Position numbers and translations under genes: made by a program. Under the pieces are notes generated by a model. It searched no databases and was not told the origin of the DNA. It saw only the letters and a list, made by a program, of their open reading frames with translations. 63,304 nucleotides of DNA from Emticicia fluvialis (lineage in GTDB: Bacteria > Bacteroidota > Bacteroidia > Cytophagales > Spirosomataceae), in NCBI RefSeq assembly GCF_024793945.1, contig NZ_JANUSD010000023.1, positions 1 to 63,304 of the forward strand. Direction: 5' to 3'. Positions 16,353 to 25,053 of the stretch are shown here, one piece after another. How positions within the stretch are numbered: the stretch's first letter is position 1; each line of letters starts with the position of its first letter.

Positions 16353-16399
16353 AACGGATTATCAATCCGTTGTACGTTTTGACGGATTACCAATCCGTC
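16353..16399. repeat. Tandem pair of REP-like hairpins, ACGGA family
   Basis: Two successive hairpins, AACGGATT-ATC-AATCCGTT (16353-16371) and GACGGATT-ACC-AATCCGTC (16381-16399), separated by 9 bases. The second abuts the stop codon of the cyclophilin gene. A related unit occurs at 32016-32032. They may act as terminators or be mobile repeat units. Confidence 0.65.
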
Positions 16400-17101
16400 C
16401 TACTCATACTTATACCCATACCGCTTCATGATTTTTTTCTTCTTCATCTTCTTCACTGTCATGCTCATTTTCACGTCTTTTAGCGGTCGGTCGGCTTTAT
16501 CACGTGGTTGGGCGGCAATGGTGTCTATCACATTCAGGTTGTCAATTACCTCACCAAAAACGGTATAATTATTATCAAGGCGGGGGGTACCACCCATGCC
16601 CAGGTAATCGACTCTTTGCTGGTTGGTGTAATTCATTTTGTTGCGCCCGGCCACTGTGGTCAGCTCATCGTCTGTCAGCTTTTTGCCTTGTACAATATAA
16701 AACTGGCAGGCACTTGATTTCTTCTCTGGGTTATTATCACGGGCAGCAGCCAAAGCCCCTTTTCTGTGCACATGGTTAGGCTTAAACTCAAATGGTATAC
16801 GTTCCATGTCTCCACCACCATTGCCCAACATGTCGCCGGGTTTAGCTTTTCGCGAATTAGGGTCACCACCCTGAATCATGAAACCATCTATAACACGATG
16901 AAACAAAAGGCTGTCGTAAAACTTTTTCTTAGCCAGTCTGATAAAATTTTCTTTATGCAGCGGCGTATCATCAAACAAAACCATGTGCATGGTTCCGTAG
17001 GTGGTTTTCAGGGTAACAAGATAGTCTTTCTTTGATTTTTTTTGAGCAAAAGTCAGTGAAGAAACAAGCAAAAAACTAACAACAAACAGACCTTTTTTCA
17101 T
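16400..17101 (-). CDS. Secreted cyclophilin-type peptidyl-prolyl isomerase
   Basis: Catalyses cis-trans isomerisation of proline peptide bonds in the periplasm. The 233-residue protein starts at the ATG at 17101 with a signal peptide (MKKGLFVVSFLLVSSLTFAQ). The cyclophilin fold is evident in FHRVIDGFMIQGGDPNS (active-site Arg/Phe/Gln), GALAAARDNNPEKKSSACQFYI and FGEVIDNLNVIDTIA. The C-terminus ends in a lysine-rich tail (KKMKKKKIMK). It sits in a minus-strand series of single genes with a perfect -7 box just upstream. Confidence 0.93.
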   Translation of the reverse strand: MKKGLFVVSFLLVSSLTFAQKKSKKDYLVTLKTTYGTMHMVLFDDTPLHKENFIRLAKKKFYDSLLFHRVIDGFMIQGGDPNSRKAKPGDMLGNGGGDMERIPFEFKPNHVHRKGALAAARDNNPEKKSSACQFYIVQGKKLTDDELTTVAGRNKMNYTNQQRVDYLGMGGTPRLDNNYTVFGEVIDNLNVIDTIAAQPRDKADRPLKDVKMSMTVKKMKKKKIMKRYGYKYE

Positions 17102-17126
17102 GCTTTGATTAATAATATGAGAGGCA

Positions 17127-17134
17127 CAAAAATA
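17127..17134 (-). promoter_or_regulatory. -7 box of cyclophilin gene
   Basis: TATTTTTG on the minus strand, 26 bases before the start codon. Confidence 0.45.
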
Positions 17135-17152
17135 CAATAATTATTGATAGCG

Positions 17153-17539
17153 CTAAACATTTTTTGGTGGCTCCCAAAGTTCTATTTTGTTACCTTCGGG
17201 GTCTAGTATCCAGCCAAACTTACCGTATTCGGTATCATCAGGCCCGCCAAGAATGGTTACACCTTCATCTTTCAGCGCCACCAGCAGTTCATCCAGATTT
17301 TCTACCTGGTAGTTAATCATAAAGTCTTTTTTGCTTGGCTCAAAATAGGTGGTATCCTTCTTAAAAGGGTTCCAGGCAGTTGAGGTCAGGTCGTCCGGAT
17401 TATCCTTTCTACGCCATTCAAAAATACCTCCCCAAGCCTCGGAGTCAATACCCAGATGCTCTTTGTACCAACCCCTTAAAGCTGTGCTGTCTTCCGATTT
17501 AAAGAATACACCACCAAGGCCTATTACCCTTTTTTCCAT
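17153..17539 (-). CDS. VOC-superfamily (glyoxalase/bleomycin resistance-like) protein
   Basis: A 128-residue protein with paired beta-alpha-beta-beta-beta modules, as seen from the phased motifs FFKSEDSTALRGWYKEHLG at the start and FGWILDPEGNKIELWEPP at the end. The C-terminal glutamate in IELWEP is the usual metal ligand. VOC proteins range from glyoxalase I to antibiotic-binding proteins and dioxygenases; no specific function can be given. It lies 12 bases downstream of idi and may be cotranscribed. Confidence 0.8.
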   Translation of the reverse strand: MEKRVIGLGGVFFKSEDSTALRGWYKEHLGIDSEAWGGIFEWRRKDNPDDLTSTAWNPFKKDTTYFEPSKKDFMINYQVENLDELLVALKDEGVTILGGPDDTEYGKFGWILDPEGNKIELWEPPKNV

Positions 17540-17551
17540 TACAATAATGTT

Positions 17552-18097
17552 TTATGATAAAATATAATTGTTTGACACAAACTCATTGAAGGCCTCGCTT
17601 TTCAGAATCTTCCTGAACCAAACTGTGTAATAATGTGGGTTTCTTTGTGCCTCTTCAGTAATTTCTGCTACCGAAACCCACTTGTAAGCAATCACCTCGG
17701 TGGGGTTTACTTCAAATGTTTCATTATATATACCCATAAAAACGTGGTCTATTTCGTTTTCTGTCAAGCCGTTGTCAAAATGAGCTATGTAATGAAACTT
17801 GTATAGAAAGTCGAGAGAGGTAGTGAAACCCATCTCTTCTCCTAATCTTCGTTCGGCGGCAGATTTTATTTCCTCATCTACATTAGGGTGCCCGCAACAG
17901 GTGTTTGTCCATAAACCACCAGAATGGTACTTGTCTAATGCGCGTTGATGAATAAGTAATTCGTTGTTATCATTGAATACCAGAACTGAAAAAGCCCTGT
18001 GTAGCAAACCCTGCTGATGCACCCACAATTTCTGCCCGCTTCCGGTTGCTTCATCAGCATCGTTTACCAAAATAATTTCTGTTGTATCTATGCTCAT
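17552..18097 (-). CDS. idi: Isopentenyl-diphosphate delta-isomerase, type I
   Basis: Interconverts isopentenyl and dimethylallyl diphosphate. The Nudix-like fold shows the type I motifs WTNTCCGHP (catalytic Cys) and the AAERRLGEEMGF Nudix-type box, plus ENEIDHVF with the catalytic glutamate. From the ATG at 18097 it has 181 residues, the usual family length; a start at 18139 would add 14 residues and run through an inverted repeat (18106-18125). It supplies prenyl diphosphates for quinones and undecaprenyl carriers. Confidence 0.93.
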   Translation of the reverse strand: MSIDTTEIILVNDADEATGSGQKLWVHQQGLLHRAFSVLVFNDNNELLIHQRALDKYHSGGLWTNTCCGHPNVDEEIKSAAERRLGEEMGFTTSLDFLYKFHYIAHFDNGLTENEIDHVFMGIYNETFEVNPTEVIAYKWVSVAEITEEAQRNPHYYTVWFRKILKSEAFNEFVSNNYILS

Positions 18098-18105
18098 GCT
18101 TTCGT

Positions 18106-18125
18106 GTTTAGTTTTTACACTAAAC
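18106..18125. repeat. Inverted repeat upstream of idi
   Basis: GTTTAGT and ACTAAAC form a perfect 7-bp repeat with a 6-base spacer, 9 bases upstream of the idi start and downstream of the TlpA-like stop. It could be a leader hairpin or an operator. Confidence 0.35.
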
Positions 18126-18156
18126 GCTATATTAATCAAATTGTTTAGGCCGCTGT

Positions 18157-19377
18157 TCAGGATTTCTCTGCCAGAAGCTTATCTATCAGACGGTTAAAAT
18201 CACTCACAAACGCATCGTAGTACTTACCTGTACCGGGGCCCGAAAACCCGGTGTGAATTTTACGTACCTGCCCTTTTTTATCAATAACAATAGTGGTCGG
18301 GAAACCAATAACCCTGTTCAGCATAGGTAGTGTTTTTGATGCTTCATCTTTATTGTTGGTTCCTGCCAGCAACACCTGGTAATCAATACCGAAACGCTCT
18401 TTCATGCGCTTGATTTTCGGAAAGGCAAACGTTGTATCGGTGCTTTTTTCATACGCCAGCCCTATTATCTCAACGCCCCTGTCTTTATTCTTCTTGTACC
18501 ACGGTGCCAGAAAGCGGCTTTCGTCCATACAGTTGGGGCACCACGAACCCATAATCTGTATTACCAATACCTTGCCTTTATAGGCTTCATCGCTCAGCGA
18601 TATCGGCTTGTTGTCAGTATTCTGAAATTTGAAATCTACTGTCTTATAGCCTTCTTTCAGATACGTTAATTTTGTTACGTCTGGTAATGTTGCGCTACTG
18701 TCTTTGGTGGCTGTCCATGACTCATAGCCACTAACACCAGACCAGAAACCTCCCGTCAGGTTATCGCCATCAATTTTTGCCTTAAACAAAAACGCGTGCG
18801 TACCATCAAAGCAAGACAACTTCAGGCTGTCGCCCACAATATCGCCGGCCAGATATCGATAATCTCCGGTGGTAGTCAGAAAACTACCCTGTACCTGTGA
18901 CCCTTTGGTTTGAAACACACCAACCGATTGGGTTGAGTCTTTTTTATCGGCAGATAGAAATAAAACACTGTATTTGTCTGCCAATACGGCTTGGGGTGCA
19001 TCGCTGGTCTCGGAAAAGCGATAGTTTTTACCATATTCAGCCGAGAATTTGCCAGACACAAATGTAAAATCCGAACGCATTTTTTTCCAGTATCCGGTCA
19101 TTTTATCACCTTCCACTTTTGCTACTATCTCAGAGTCAAAAATCTCCATGGGTATATGCAACGAATCGTCTTTCAGAAACGATTGGTCCATTTTCAGTTT
19201 TTCATCGCCATTAATTACCAAAACATTGTAGGCTTCGCCTTCTTTTCGGATATCCAACCCAAAAGGCAGGTCACCGCCTGCAGTGAGTATAACAGCACGC
19301 CATGTACCGGTTTTAACTTCAGCTGTTTTCTGACATGACGCTAACGCAACAAGTGCTAGCAGGAGTACTTTTTTCAT
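18157..19377 (-). CDS. TlpA-like thioredoxin-fold lipoprotein
   Basis: Periplasm-facing thiol-disulfide or peroxiredoxin-like protein of 406 residues. The N-terminus is a lipoprotein signal with lipobox LASC (Cys15). About 240 residues of a beta-rich region with no recognised family precede a C-terminal thioredoxin domain with active site WCPNC (Cys280, Cys283), a cis-proline region (GFPTTIVID), and a TlpA/AhpC-TSA layout. Such proteins reduce or isomerise disulfides, often for cytochrome maturation or oxidative defence. Its promoter overlaps a sequence resembling the efflux-regulator operator. Confidence 0.85.
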   Translation of the reverse strand: MKKVLLLALVALASCQKTAEVKTGTWRAVILTAGGDLPFGLDIRKEGEAYNVLVINGDEKLKMDQSFLKDDSLHIPMEIFDSEIVAKVEGDKMTGYWKKMRSDFTFVSGKFSAEYGKNYRFSETSDAPQAVLADKYSVLFLSADKKDSTQSVGVFQTKGSQVQGSFLTTTGDYRYLAGDIVGDSLKLSCFDGTHAFLFKAKIDGDNLTGGFWSGVSGYESWTATKDSSATLPDVTKLTYLKEGYKTVDFKFQNTDNKPISLSDEAYKGKVLVIQIMGSWCPNCMDESRFLAPWYKKNKDRGVEIIGLAYEKSTDTTFAFPKIKRMKERFGIDYQVLLAGTNNKDEASKTLPMLNRVIGFPTTIVIDKKGQVRKIHTGFSGPGTGKYYDAFVSDFNRLIDKLLAEKS

Positions 19378-19397
19378 ATTTTCTTCGGATGTTAAGA

Positions 19398-19428
19398 CAA
19401 AGATAAAAATTTGGATTAATTAGTCAAG
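19398..19428 (-). promoter_or_regulatory. TlpA-like gene promoter with MarR-operator-like half-site
   Basis: CTTG (minus strand, 19425-19428), 19 bases, then TATCTTTG (19398-19405), a near-perfect promoter. The -33 region contains TTGACTAATT (19418-19427), identical to one arm of the operator at 9275-9301, preceded by GCATA plus one extra base as in that operator. The other arm is poorly conserved. Confidence 0.6.
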
Positions 19429-19440
19429 TATGCTCATTGG

Positions 19441-19755
19441 CGGCTTTTGCTATATTTTAACATATCCACATAACTTTTGAAGAAGCTTTTTCGTTTGATT
19501 TCGCGTATATATAATTTTAGCTGAAAAAGCCTGATTAAAAGCGCGCGCATTAAATGAAAACCAAACTGATGATAATTATGAATTGTTTACCCGGGTTTTA
19601 TGTTATTAATTACTGACAGTTTTTTACGCTTTCTGCTATTGTATTTTTCTTAGTTGAAAACTTTACACGCGCCACCAGGAGTTTAGAATCTTTCTAAATT
19701 ACGAAAGCTGACAAAAATCATAACATTCCATAACAATCAAATTGTTTAATGACTG
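19441..19755. other. Intergenic region upstream of hemA
   Basis: About 315 bases without a coding frame. The only structure seen is a perfect hairpin TTTAGAA-TCT-TTCTAAA at 19682-19698, about 86 bases before the hemA start. Confidence 0.5.
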
Positions 19756-19763
19756 TAAATTTG
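19756..19763 (+). promoter_or_regulatory. -7 box of hemA promoter
   Basis: TAAATTTG, perfect TAnnTTTG, 20 bases before the ATG, giving a very short leader. Confidence 0.5.
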
Positions 19764-19783
19764 CAGTGTATTTATAGAATGAC

Positions 19784-21040
19784 ATGTACGGACACTTTAA
19801 AGCGATAACCATTTCTCATAAAAATGCCTCTCTTAACATAAGAGAGCAAATTGCACTTAATGAAGAGGAATGTAAGAATCTGATGCTTAAAATTCGTGAA
19901 ACATTTGATGTTTCCGAAACACTTGTGCTTTCTACCTGCAACCGTACCGAGATATATTACTACGCCGAAAACAATATTAGCGAAGATATTATACGCCTGC
20001 TGGCAAGCTTAAAAGTACTGAATTCGAATGAAATTCTGCCTTATTTTAATTTTGTCAATAACCATCATGAGGCAGTTAATTATTTGTTTGAAGTGGCGTT
20101 AGGATTACAATCTCAGGTGGTGGGCGACCTGCAGATACCGAATCAGGTGAAACATGCCTACCAATGGTCGGCTGATGCAAATATGGCCGGGCCGTTTTTA
20201 CACCGCCTGTTGCATACTATTTTCTTTACCAACAAAAGAGTGGTACAGGAAACCGCCTTCAGAGACGGTGCCGCATCTACCTCTTATGCAACGGTTGAGG
20301 TACTGGAGAGCTTCCTGCCTTTATTATCGAATCCGAAAATTCTGGTTGTAGGCTTAGGTGAGATAGGCGAAGATGTTTGCAGAACCCTTGCTGATAAAAA
20401 TTACCAGAACATTACTATAACCAACCGCACTGCAGCTAAAGCTGAGGCGCTGGCGCAGGAGCTGGGCTTTAAAGTTTCTGACTTTAGCACAGTTCAGGAA
20501 CAAATAATGGAGGCCGACATTGTGATTTCGTCGGTGCGTGTAGAAGAGCCTTTGATTACCCCTGCTACACTTAAATATAAAACGCTTGCCGTTAAATATC
20601 TGATTGACTTATCGGTGCCGCGCAGTATTGCCCCTGAAGTAGAAGACCTGACAGGCATTGTATTGTATGACCTGGACGAGATTCAACGCCGTGCGAACGA
20701 AGCATTACAACGCCGTTTAGATGCCATACCGCAGGTAAAAGGTATTATTGAAGATGCCCTGGGCGAGTTCAACAACTGGTCGCAGGAAATGATTGTTTCG
20801 CCAACTATTCAGAAACTGAAAGGCGCTCTGGAACAAATCAGAAAAGAAGAGATGGCGCGTTTTGTTAAAGAATTGTCGGCAGAGGAAGCAGAGAAAATGG
20901 ATAAAATTACAGCCAGCATGATGCAGAAAGTAATTAAACTACCTGTATTGCAACTGAAAGCTGCCTGTAAACGCGGAGAAGCCGAAACACTGATTGATGT
21001 ATTGAACGACCTGTTTAATCTTGAAAAACAGGTTATCTGA
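19784..21040 (+). CDS. hemA: Glutamyl-tRNA reductase
   Basis: Reduces glutamyl-tRNA to glutamate-1-semialdehyde with NADPH, the first committed step of tetrapyrrole synthesis in the C5 pathway. The 418-residue protein has the catalytic cysteine in LSTCNRTE (Cys52), the NADPH-binding VVGLGEIGEDV (about 188-198), the linking spinal helix, and the C-terminal dimerisation domain. It is monocistronic and ends at a strong hairpin terminator. Confidence 0.96.
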   Translation: MYGHFKAITISHKNASLNIREQIALNEEECKNLMLKIRETFDVSETLVLSTCNRTEIYYYAENNISEDIIRLLASLKVLNSNEILPYFNFVNNHHEAVNYLFEVALGLQSQVVGDLQIPNQVKHAYQWSADANMAGPFLHRLLHTIFFTNKRVVQETAFRDGAASTSYATVEVLESFLPLLSNPKILVVGLGEIGEDVCRTLADKNYQNITITNRTAAKAEALAQELGFKVSDFSTVQEQIMEADIVISSVRVEEPLITPATLKYKTLAVKYLIDLSVPRSIAPEVEDLTGIVLYDLDEIQRRANEALQRRLDAIPQVKGIIEDALGEFNNWSQEMIVSPTIQKLKGALEQIRKEEMARFVKELSAEEAEKMDKITASMMQKVIKLPVLQLKAACKRGEAETLIDVLNDLFNLEKQVI

Positions 21041-21065
21041 TAATCCTTGTATACTCTATAATGAA

Positions 21066-21093
21066 GAAGCCGACTTTGCAGTCGGCTTTCTTT
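21066..21093. terminator. Bidirectional terminator between hemA and M3 peptidase
   Basis: AAGCCGAC pairs perfectly with GTCGGCTT around TTTGCA, followed by a T-rich tract. The core CGACTTnnAGTCGG resembles the repeat hairpins after cysS. Confidence 0.8.
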
Positions 21094-21104
21094 TTATATA
21101 ATAG

Positions 21105-22826
21105 TTATCTCAATTGTTCAAGTTCGGCCTCTACAAATGCCATCAGTTCGGCAATGTATGCTTTCGAGAAGTCAAATCTTACGTTGGCTGCCTCATAAAT
21201 TTTGCCTATTGGTGCGGTGTATCCTAAACGAAGTGCGTTCAGGTAGCCCTCTAATCCTTTTGCGTTATCGTGCTTATAATTGCGCCATACGCTGATTGCC
21301 CCCAGTTGAGCCATTCCGTATTCAATATAGTAGAACGGCACCTCAAATACATGAAGCTGTCTTTGCCACACATATTTCTTGAAACGCTCAAAGCCTTTCC
21401 AGTTCGTAACCGAATCTGAAAACAACTCATATATCTTCAACCATGCCTCTTGACGTTCTTGGATACTATGGGTTGGATTCTCGTAAATCCAGTGCTGAAA
21501 TTTATCGATGGTGGCTATCCAGGGCAGTACTTCCAGAATATCTTCCAGATGCTCTACCTTGGCGCGTTTCAGGTCATCCTCATTCTCAAAAAAGGCACCC
21601 CAGTGCTCCATTGAGATTAACTCCATAGACATTGAGGCCAGTTCGGCCACTTCTGACGGTGTGCTGCGGAAAGTGTTGAGTGGTAAGTCTCTGATTTCAA
21701 AAGAGTGAATGGCGTGGCCACCCTCATGCACCATAGTTACTACGTCTCGCAGGCTTGAGGTAGCATTCATAAAAATAAAAGGCACACCTATTTCTTCAAG
21801 CGGATAATTATACCCCCCCGGCGCTTTACCTACACGAGACTCCACATCAAAATGCCCCATGGTGCGCATAATACGGATATAATTGGCCAGCCGGGCATCT
21901 ATCTCATTAAAACATTGAATGGTCTTATCAAGCAGATTTTCTCCGTCTGTGAAAGGCTTTAAGGCCGGTTTGCCATCGGTATCTACTTTCAGGTCCCAGG
22001 GGCGTAGTTCATCTACCTTTAGCTTTTCTTTTCTTTCTTTGGCCATTTTATTAACCAAAGGCACTACAGTTTCGGCCACCGCCTCATGAAAATTAAAACA
22101 GTCTTTCGGGGTATAATCAAAACGCCCCATAGCGGCAAACATATAGTCGCGAAAATTGGCAAAGCCTGCATTGGTGGCAATCTGATGGCGCAGGTCTCTC
22201 AGCTCGTTAAAAAGGCTGTCCAGTTGCTCATGGTCCTGGTAACGTCTCTCCGATATTTTAGTCCAGGCATCTTCCCGAACCGCTCTGTCGGGCGACTGTA
22301 ACAAGTCTCCGGCTTTGGGCAGTGTCATTAACTGTCCGTTAATGGTTACCGTCATGGCGCCAACAATAGACTGATACTCGGCCTGTTTGGTTTGAACAAG
22401 GGTTTCAAGCGGTATATTATCTTCACGAAAAATCTCTACTGCCTTTTTCATTCCCCGAATGGTAATATCAAAGCCTTTGTCTTCCAATGCGTTCAGGTAT
22501 GGGCTTTCCAGTGCTTTTTTATTCAGCTGGTCGTTATAAGACGATAGCTGCGGCTGGATTTCTTCCACAAAAAACTGGTAGTTTTTCTGGTTGTCTTCGC
22601 TGGCAGTATCACAGGTCATTTTTATATACCGCCAGGCCATGTTTTCAGACAGGTATGACTCCAGCTCGCTGCGGTCAATAAACCACTGGCGTAAGTCCTG
22701 AACACTTTCAATATTACGGTTAACCAGATTTTCATACAGGGGCTGCACTTCTGCCCATGAGGTTAACGAAAACGCTTCTCCAATAAATTTGCGGGCTTTC
22801 CGCTGAGGGATTACTATTTCTTCCAT
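21105..22826 (-). CDS. M3-family oligoendopeptidase
   Basis: Cytoplasmic zinc peptidase that degrades short peptides (oligoendopeptidase F / thimet group). The zinc site HEGGHAIHSFE (His367, Glu368, His371 in this numbering) with the downstream glutamate in ELASMSMELISME is clear. I start at the ATG at 22826 (573 residues): AGGAAAA lies 8 bases before it, while the ATG at 22844 would be only about 6 bases from the predicted transcript start. Monocistronic, convergent with hemA. Confidence 0.93.
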   Translation of the reverse strand: MEEIVIPQRKARKFIGEAFSLTSWAEVQPLYENLVNRNIESVQDLRQWFIDRSELESYLSENMAWRYIKMTCDTASEDNQKNYQFFVEEIQPQLSSYNDQLNKKALESPYLNALEDKGFDITIRGMKKAVEIFREDNIPLETLVQTKQAEYQSIVGAMTVTINGQLMTLPKAGDLLQSPDRAVREDAWTKISERRYQDHEQLDSLFNELRDLRHQIATNAGFANFRDYMFAAMGRFDYTPKDCFNFHEAVAETVVPLVNKMAKERKEKLKVDELRPWDLKVDTDGKPALKPFTDGENLLDKTIQCFNEIDARLANYIRIMRTMGHFDVESRVGKAPGGYNYPLEEIGVPFIFMNATSSLRDVVTMVHEGGHAIHSFEIRDLPLNTFRSTPSEVAELASMSMELISMEHWGAFFENEDDLKRAKVEHLEDILEVLPWIATIDKFQHWIYENPTHSIQERQEAWLKIYELFSDSVTNWKGFERFKKYVWQRQLHVFEVPFYYIEYGMAQLGAISVWRNYKHDNAKGLEGYLNALRLGYTAPIGKIYEAANVRFDFSKAYIAELMAFVEAELEQLR

Positions 22827-22856
22827 ATACTGTTTTCCTATCATTTTTGAACGTCA

Positions 22857-22864
22857 CAAAGATA
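22857..22864 (-). promoter_or_regulatory. -7 box of M3 peptidase gene
   Basis: TATCTTTG on the minus strand, perfect TAnnTTTG; it decides between the two candidate start codons downstream. Confidence 0.5.
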
Positions 22865-23012
22865 AACGAATGACCGACAAACTACTATAAATAACAAAAA
22901 CTGTTGGCAAAGATTCAGACGTCTATGCTATCGGTCATTTCGCCTAATTTTTCAGATTTTTATCAATAGGTTTTTCATTTTTCGATACTTTCGTAAAATA
23001 ATCTATGAAACT

Positions 23013-23732
23013 ATGAAGATAAAACCCTTACTATTAACTATTGCGCTGGTTGCCCTTTCTATTGCCTGCCATAAAACGCTTACCTACCAGGCAGTGGGCG
23101 AAAAGTTTACCCTCAATTATGAGGTAAATCGCTCCGAAAAAGAGATACAGGCTTTTGAAAAAGCCGATGCTGCCATAGGGCTGCACAAGCTGCAGGGGCA
23201 AATTGTATTCTACGGCAGCTCTAGCATACGCCTCTGGAAAACCCTGAAAGAAGACTTTGCACCACTGCCCGTTATTAACCACGGTTTCGGTGGTTCTACC
23301 TTCCCTGAAATGACTTATTATGCCAACCGGATGCTGGTACCATATAAGCCCAAAATAATAGTGCTGTATTGCGAAAACGATTTGTTTTCGGGTAAGGAGA
23401 AAACGCCCGAGCAGGTATTTGATGCCTTTGCCGAACTGGCAACCCTGATACAGAACAAGCTGCCAAAAACTAAAGTGTATTACATTTCGATGAAGCCCTC
23501 TATATCAAGAAAAGACAAATGGAATCTTACCACTACGGCCGACGCGCTCATCAGAGCCTACATAGATAAACACAAAAACTTTAGTTTTGTTGATATCAGA
23601 CCCGTAATGTATGCCCCGAACGGAAAAGTTAATGGTGAATATTTTATTAAAGACAGCCTGCACATGACACCGAAAGGTTATGCGCAATGGACATCGGTAG
23701 TAAGGCCCATCTTATTAAAAAACTATAAATAA
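23013..23732 (+). CDS. SGNH/GDSL-family esterase lipoprotein
   Basis: A 239-residue SGNH hydrolase exported as a lipoprotein (lipobox LSIAC, Cys19). Visible family blocks are YGSSSIRLW (block I nucleophile serine), INHGFGGSTFPE (block II glycine), LYCENDLF (block III Asn) and DSLHMTPKGY (block V Asp and His). Members remove acyl groups from carbohydrates or lipids. It sits 25 bases before an acetylxylan-esterase-type gene, suggesting joint deacylation of glycans. Confidence 0.87.
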   Translation: MKIKPLLLTIALVALSIACHKTLTYQAVGEKFTLNYEVNRSEKEIQAFEKADAAIGLHKLQGQIVFYGSSSIRLWKTLKEDFAPLPVINHGFGGSTFPEMTYYANRMLVPYKPKIIVLYCENDLFSGKEKTPEQVFDAFAELATLIQNKLPKTKVYYISMKPSISRKDKWNLTTTADALIRAYIDKHKNFSFVDIRPVMYAPNGKVNGEYFIKDSLHMTPKGYAQWTSVVRPILLKNYK

Positions 23733-23757
23733 CCTGTATTATCAACCTCTATTCAAC

Positions 23758-25053
23758 ATGAAGAAAATTTTTGTTATGCTTGGCCTGTTCCTTATCACGG
23801 GTCTGGCTTTTGCACAGCCTGCCGAACGGCTCATTAAAGTAATTGTAGCCCCCGAACATGAAGACTGGACTTACAAACCGGGCGAACCGGTTAAGTTCTC
23901 TGTTATGGTGCTAAAGTATGGTAACCCGCTTAAAAATGTAAAGATTGTGTATCAGATAGGCCCCGAGAAGTTTGAAAACAAAAAAGACAGCATTATTCTG
24001 AAAGACGGGGTTATCAAACTGGATGGCGGTACCATGACCACAGCCGGGTTTTTAAGATGTACTGTTATTGCCAAGGTAGACGGTAAAGAATACCGCAACC
24101 TGGCTACTGCTGCCTTTGAACCAGAGAAGATTCAACCGGCTGTAGAATTACCAACCGACTTCGTGCAGTTCTGGAATAAAGCCAAAGCAGACCTGGCCAA
24201 AGTGCCTATGGATGCGCAGATGACGCTGCTCCCCGAACGTTGCACCGAGACCGTTAATGTTTACCATGTAAACCTGCAGAACTACCGTGAATACGGTACA
24301 GTACGCCTGTATGGCATCTTGTGCGTACCCAAAAAAGAAGGGAAGTATCCGGCCTTATTGAGAGTACCGGGCGCAGGCGTAAGACCTTATGGCGGAGATG
24401 TAAAAACTGCCGAGAAAGGCATTATTACCCTTGAAATTGGTATACACGGTATTCCGGTTACTATGGATCCTTCTGTATATGCCAACTTAGGAGCAGGGCC
24501 TTTGAATGCCTACTGGACTTACAACCTTGATAACCGAGACTTGTATTATTTTAAACGTGTGTATCTGGGCTGTGTGCGTGCCAACGATTTTCTGGTGAGC
24601 CTGCCGCAATATGACGGAACAAATCTGGCAGTGACAGGCGGAAGCCAGGGTGGGGCCTTGTCTATTGTTACGGCAGCCCTGGACCCCCGCGTGAAATGGT
24701 CGGCACCTATTTACCCTGCTTTGTCTGATATGGCAGGTTACCTGAAAGGGCGTGCCGGTGGCTGGCCACATATTTTTGATAAAAGCAATGCGCATAACCA
24801 TACCGATGCCAAGATAAAAACAGCAGCCTATTATGATGTGGTAAACTTTGCCAAACAACTGAAAGTACCTTGCTTCTACTCGATGGGCTTTAATGACGAA
24901 ACCTGTCCGCCAACTTCTATGTGGGCAGTTTATAATGTGATTAATTCGCCAAAAACATTGAAGCTCTATCAGGAAACAGGCCACTGGACTTTCCCGGAAG
25001 AAAATGAAGCGGTAATGAACTGGTTATTAGATCAATTATTGGCTAAAAAATGA
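23758..25053 (+). CDS. Acetylxylan esterase / cephalosporin-C deacetylase family (AXE1)
   Basis: Secreted alpha/beta hydrolase of 431 residues that likely removes acetyl groups from polysaccharides or oligosaccharides. A signal peptide (MKKIFVMLGLFLITGLAFAQ) precedes a beta-sandwich segment of about 110 residues and the AXE1 domain with RVPGAGVRPYG, the nucleophile elbow GGSQGG (Ser296), and the His in TGHWTFPEE. The last four bases overlap the start of comEC (ATGA), implying translational coupling. Confidence 0.9.
   Translation: MKKIFVMLGLFLITGLAFAQPAERLIKVIVAPEHEDWTYKPGEPVKFSVMVLKYGNPLKNVKIVYQIGPEKFENKKDSIILKDGVIKLDGGTMTTAGFLRCTVIAKVDGKEYRNLATAAFEPEKIQPAVELPTDFVQFWNKAKADLAKVPMDAQMTLLPERCTETVNVYHVNLQNYREYGTVRLYGILCVPKKEGKYPALLRVPGAGVRPYGGDVKTAEKGIITLEIGIHGIPVTMDPSVYANLGAGPLNAYWTYNLDNRDLYYFKRVYLGCVRANDFLVSLPQYDGTNLAVTGGSQGGALSIVTAALDPRVKWSAPIYPALSDMAGYLKGRAGGWPHIFDKSNAHNHTDAKIKTAAYYDVVNFAKQLKVPCFYSMGFNDETCPPTSMWAVYNVINSPKTLKLYQETGHWTFPEENEAVMNWLLDQLLAKK

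Noticed and set aside
24487..24984. A 165-codon minus-strand frame inside the acetylxylan esterase gene
   Set aside because: Fully antisense to a gene with catalytic motifs; composition rich in Cys, His and Arg and no domain, so a chance frame.
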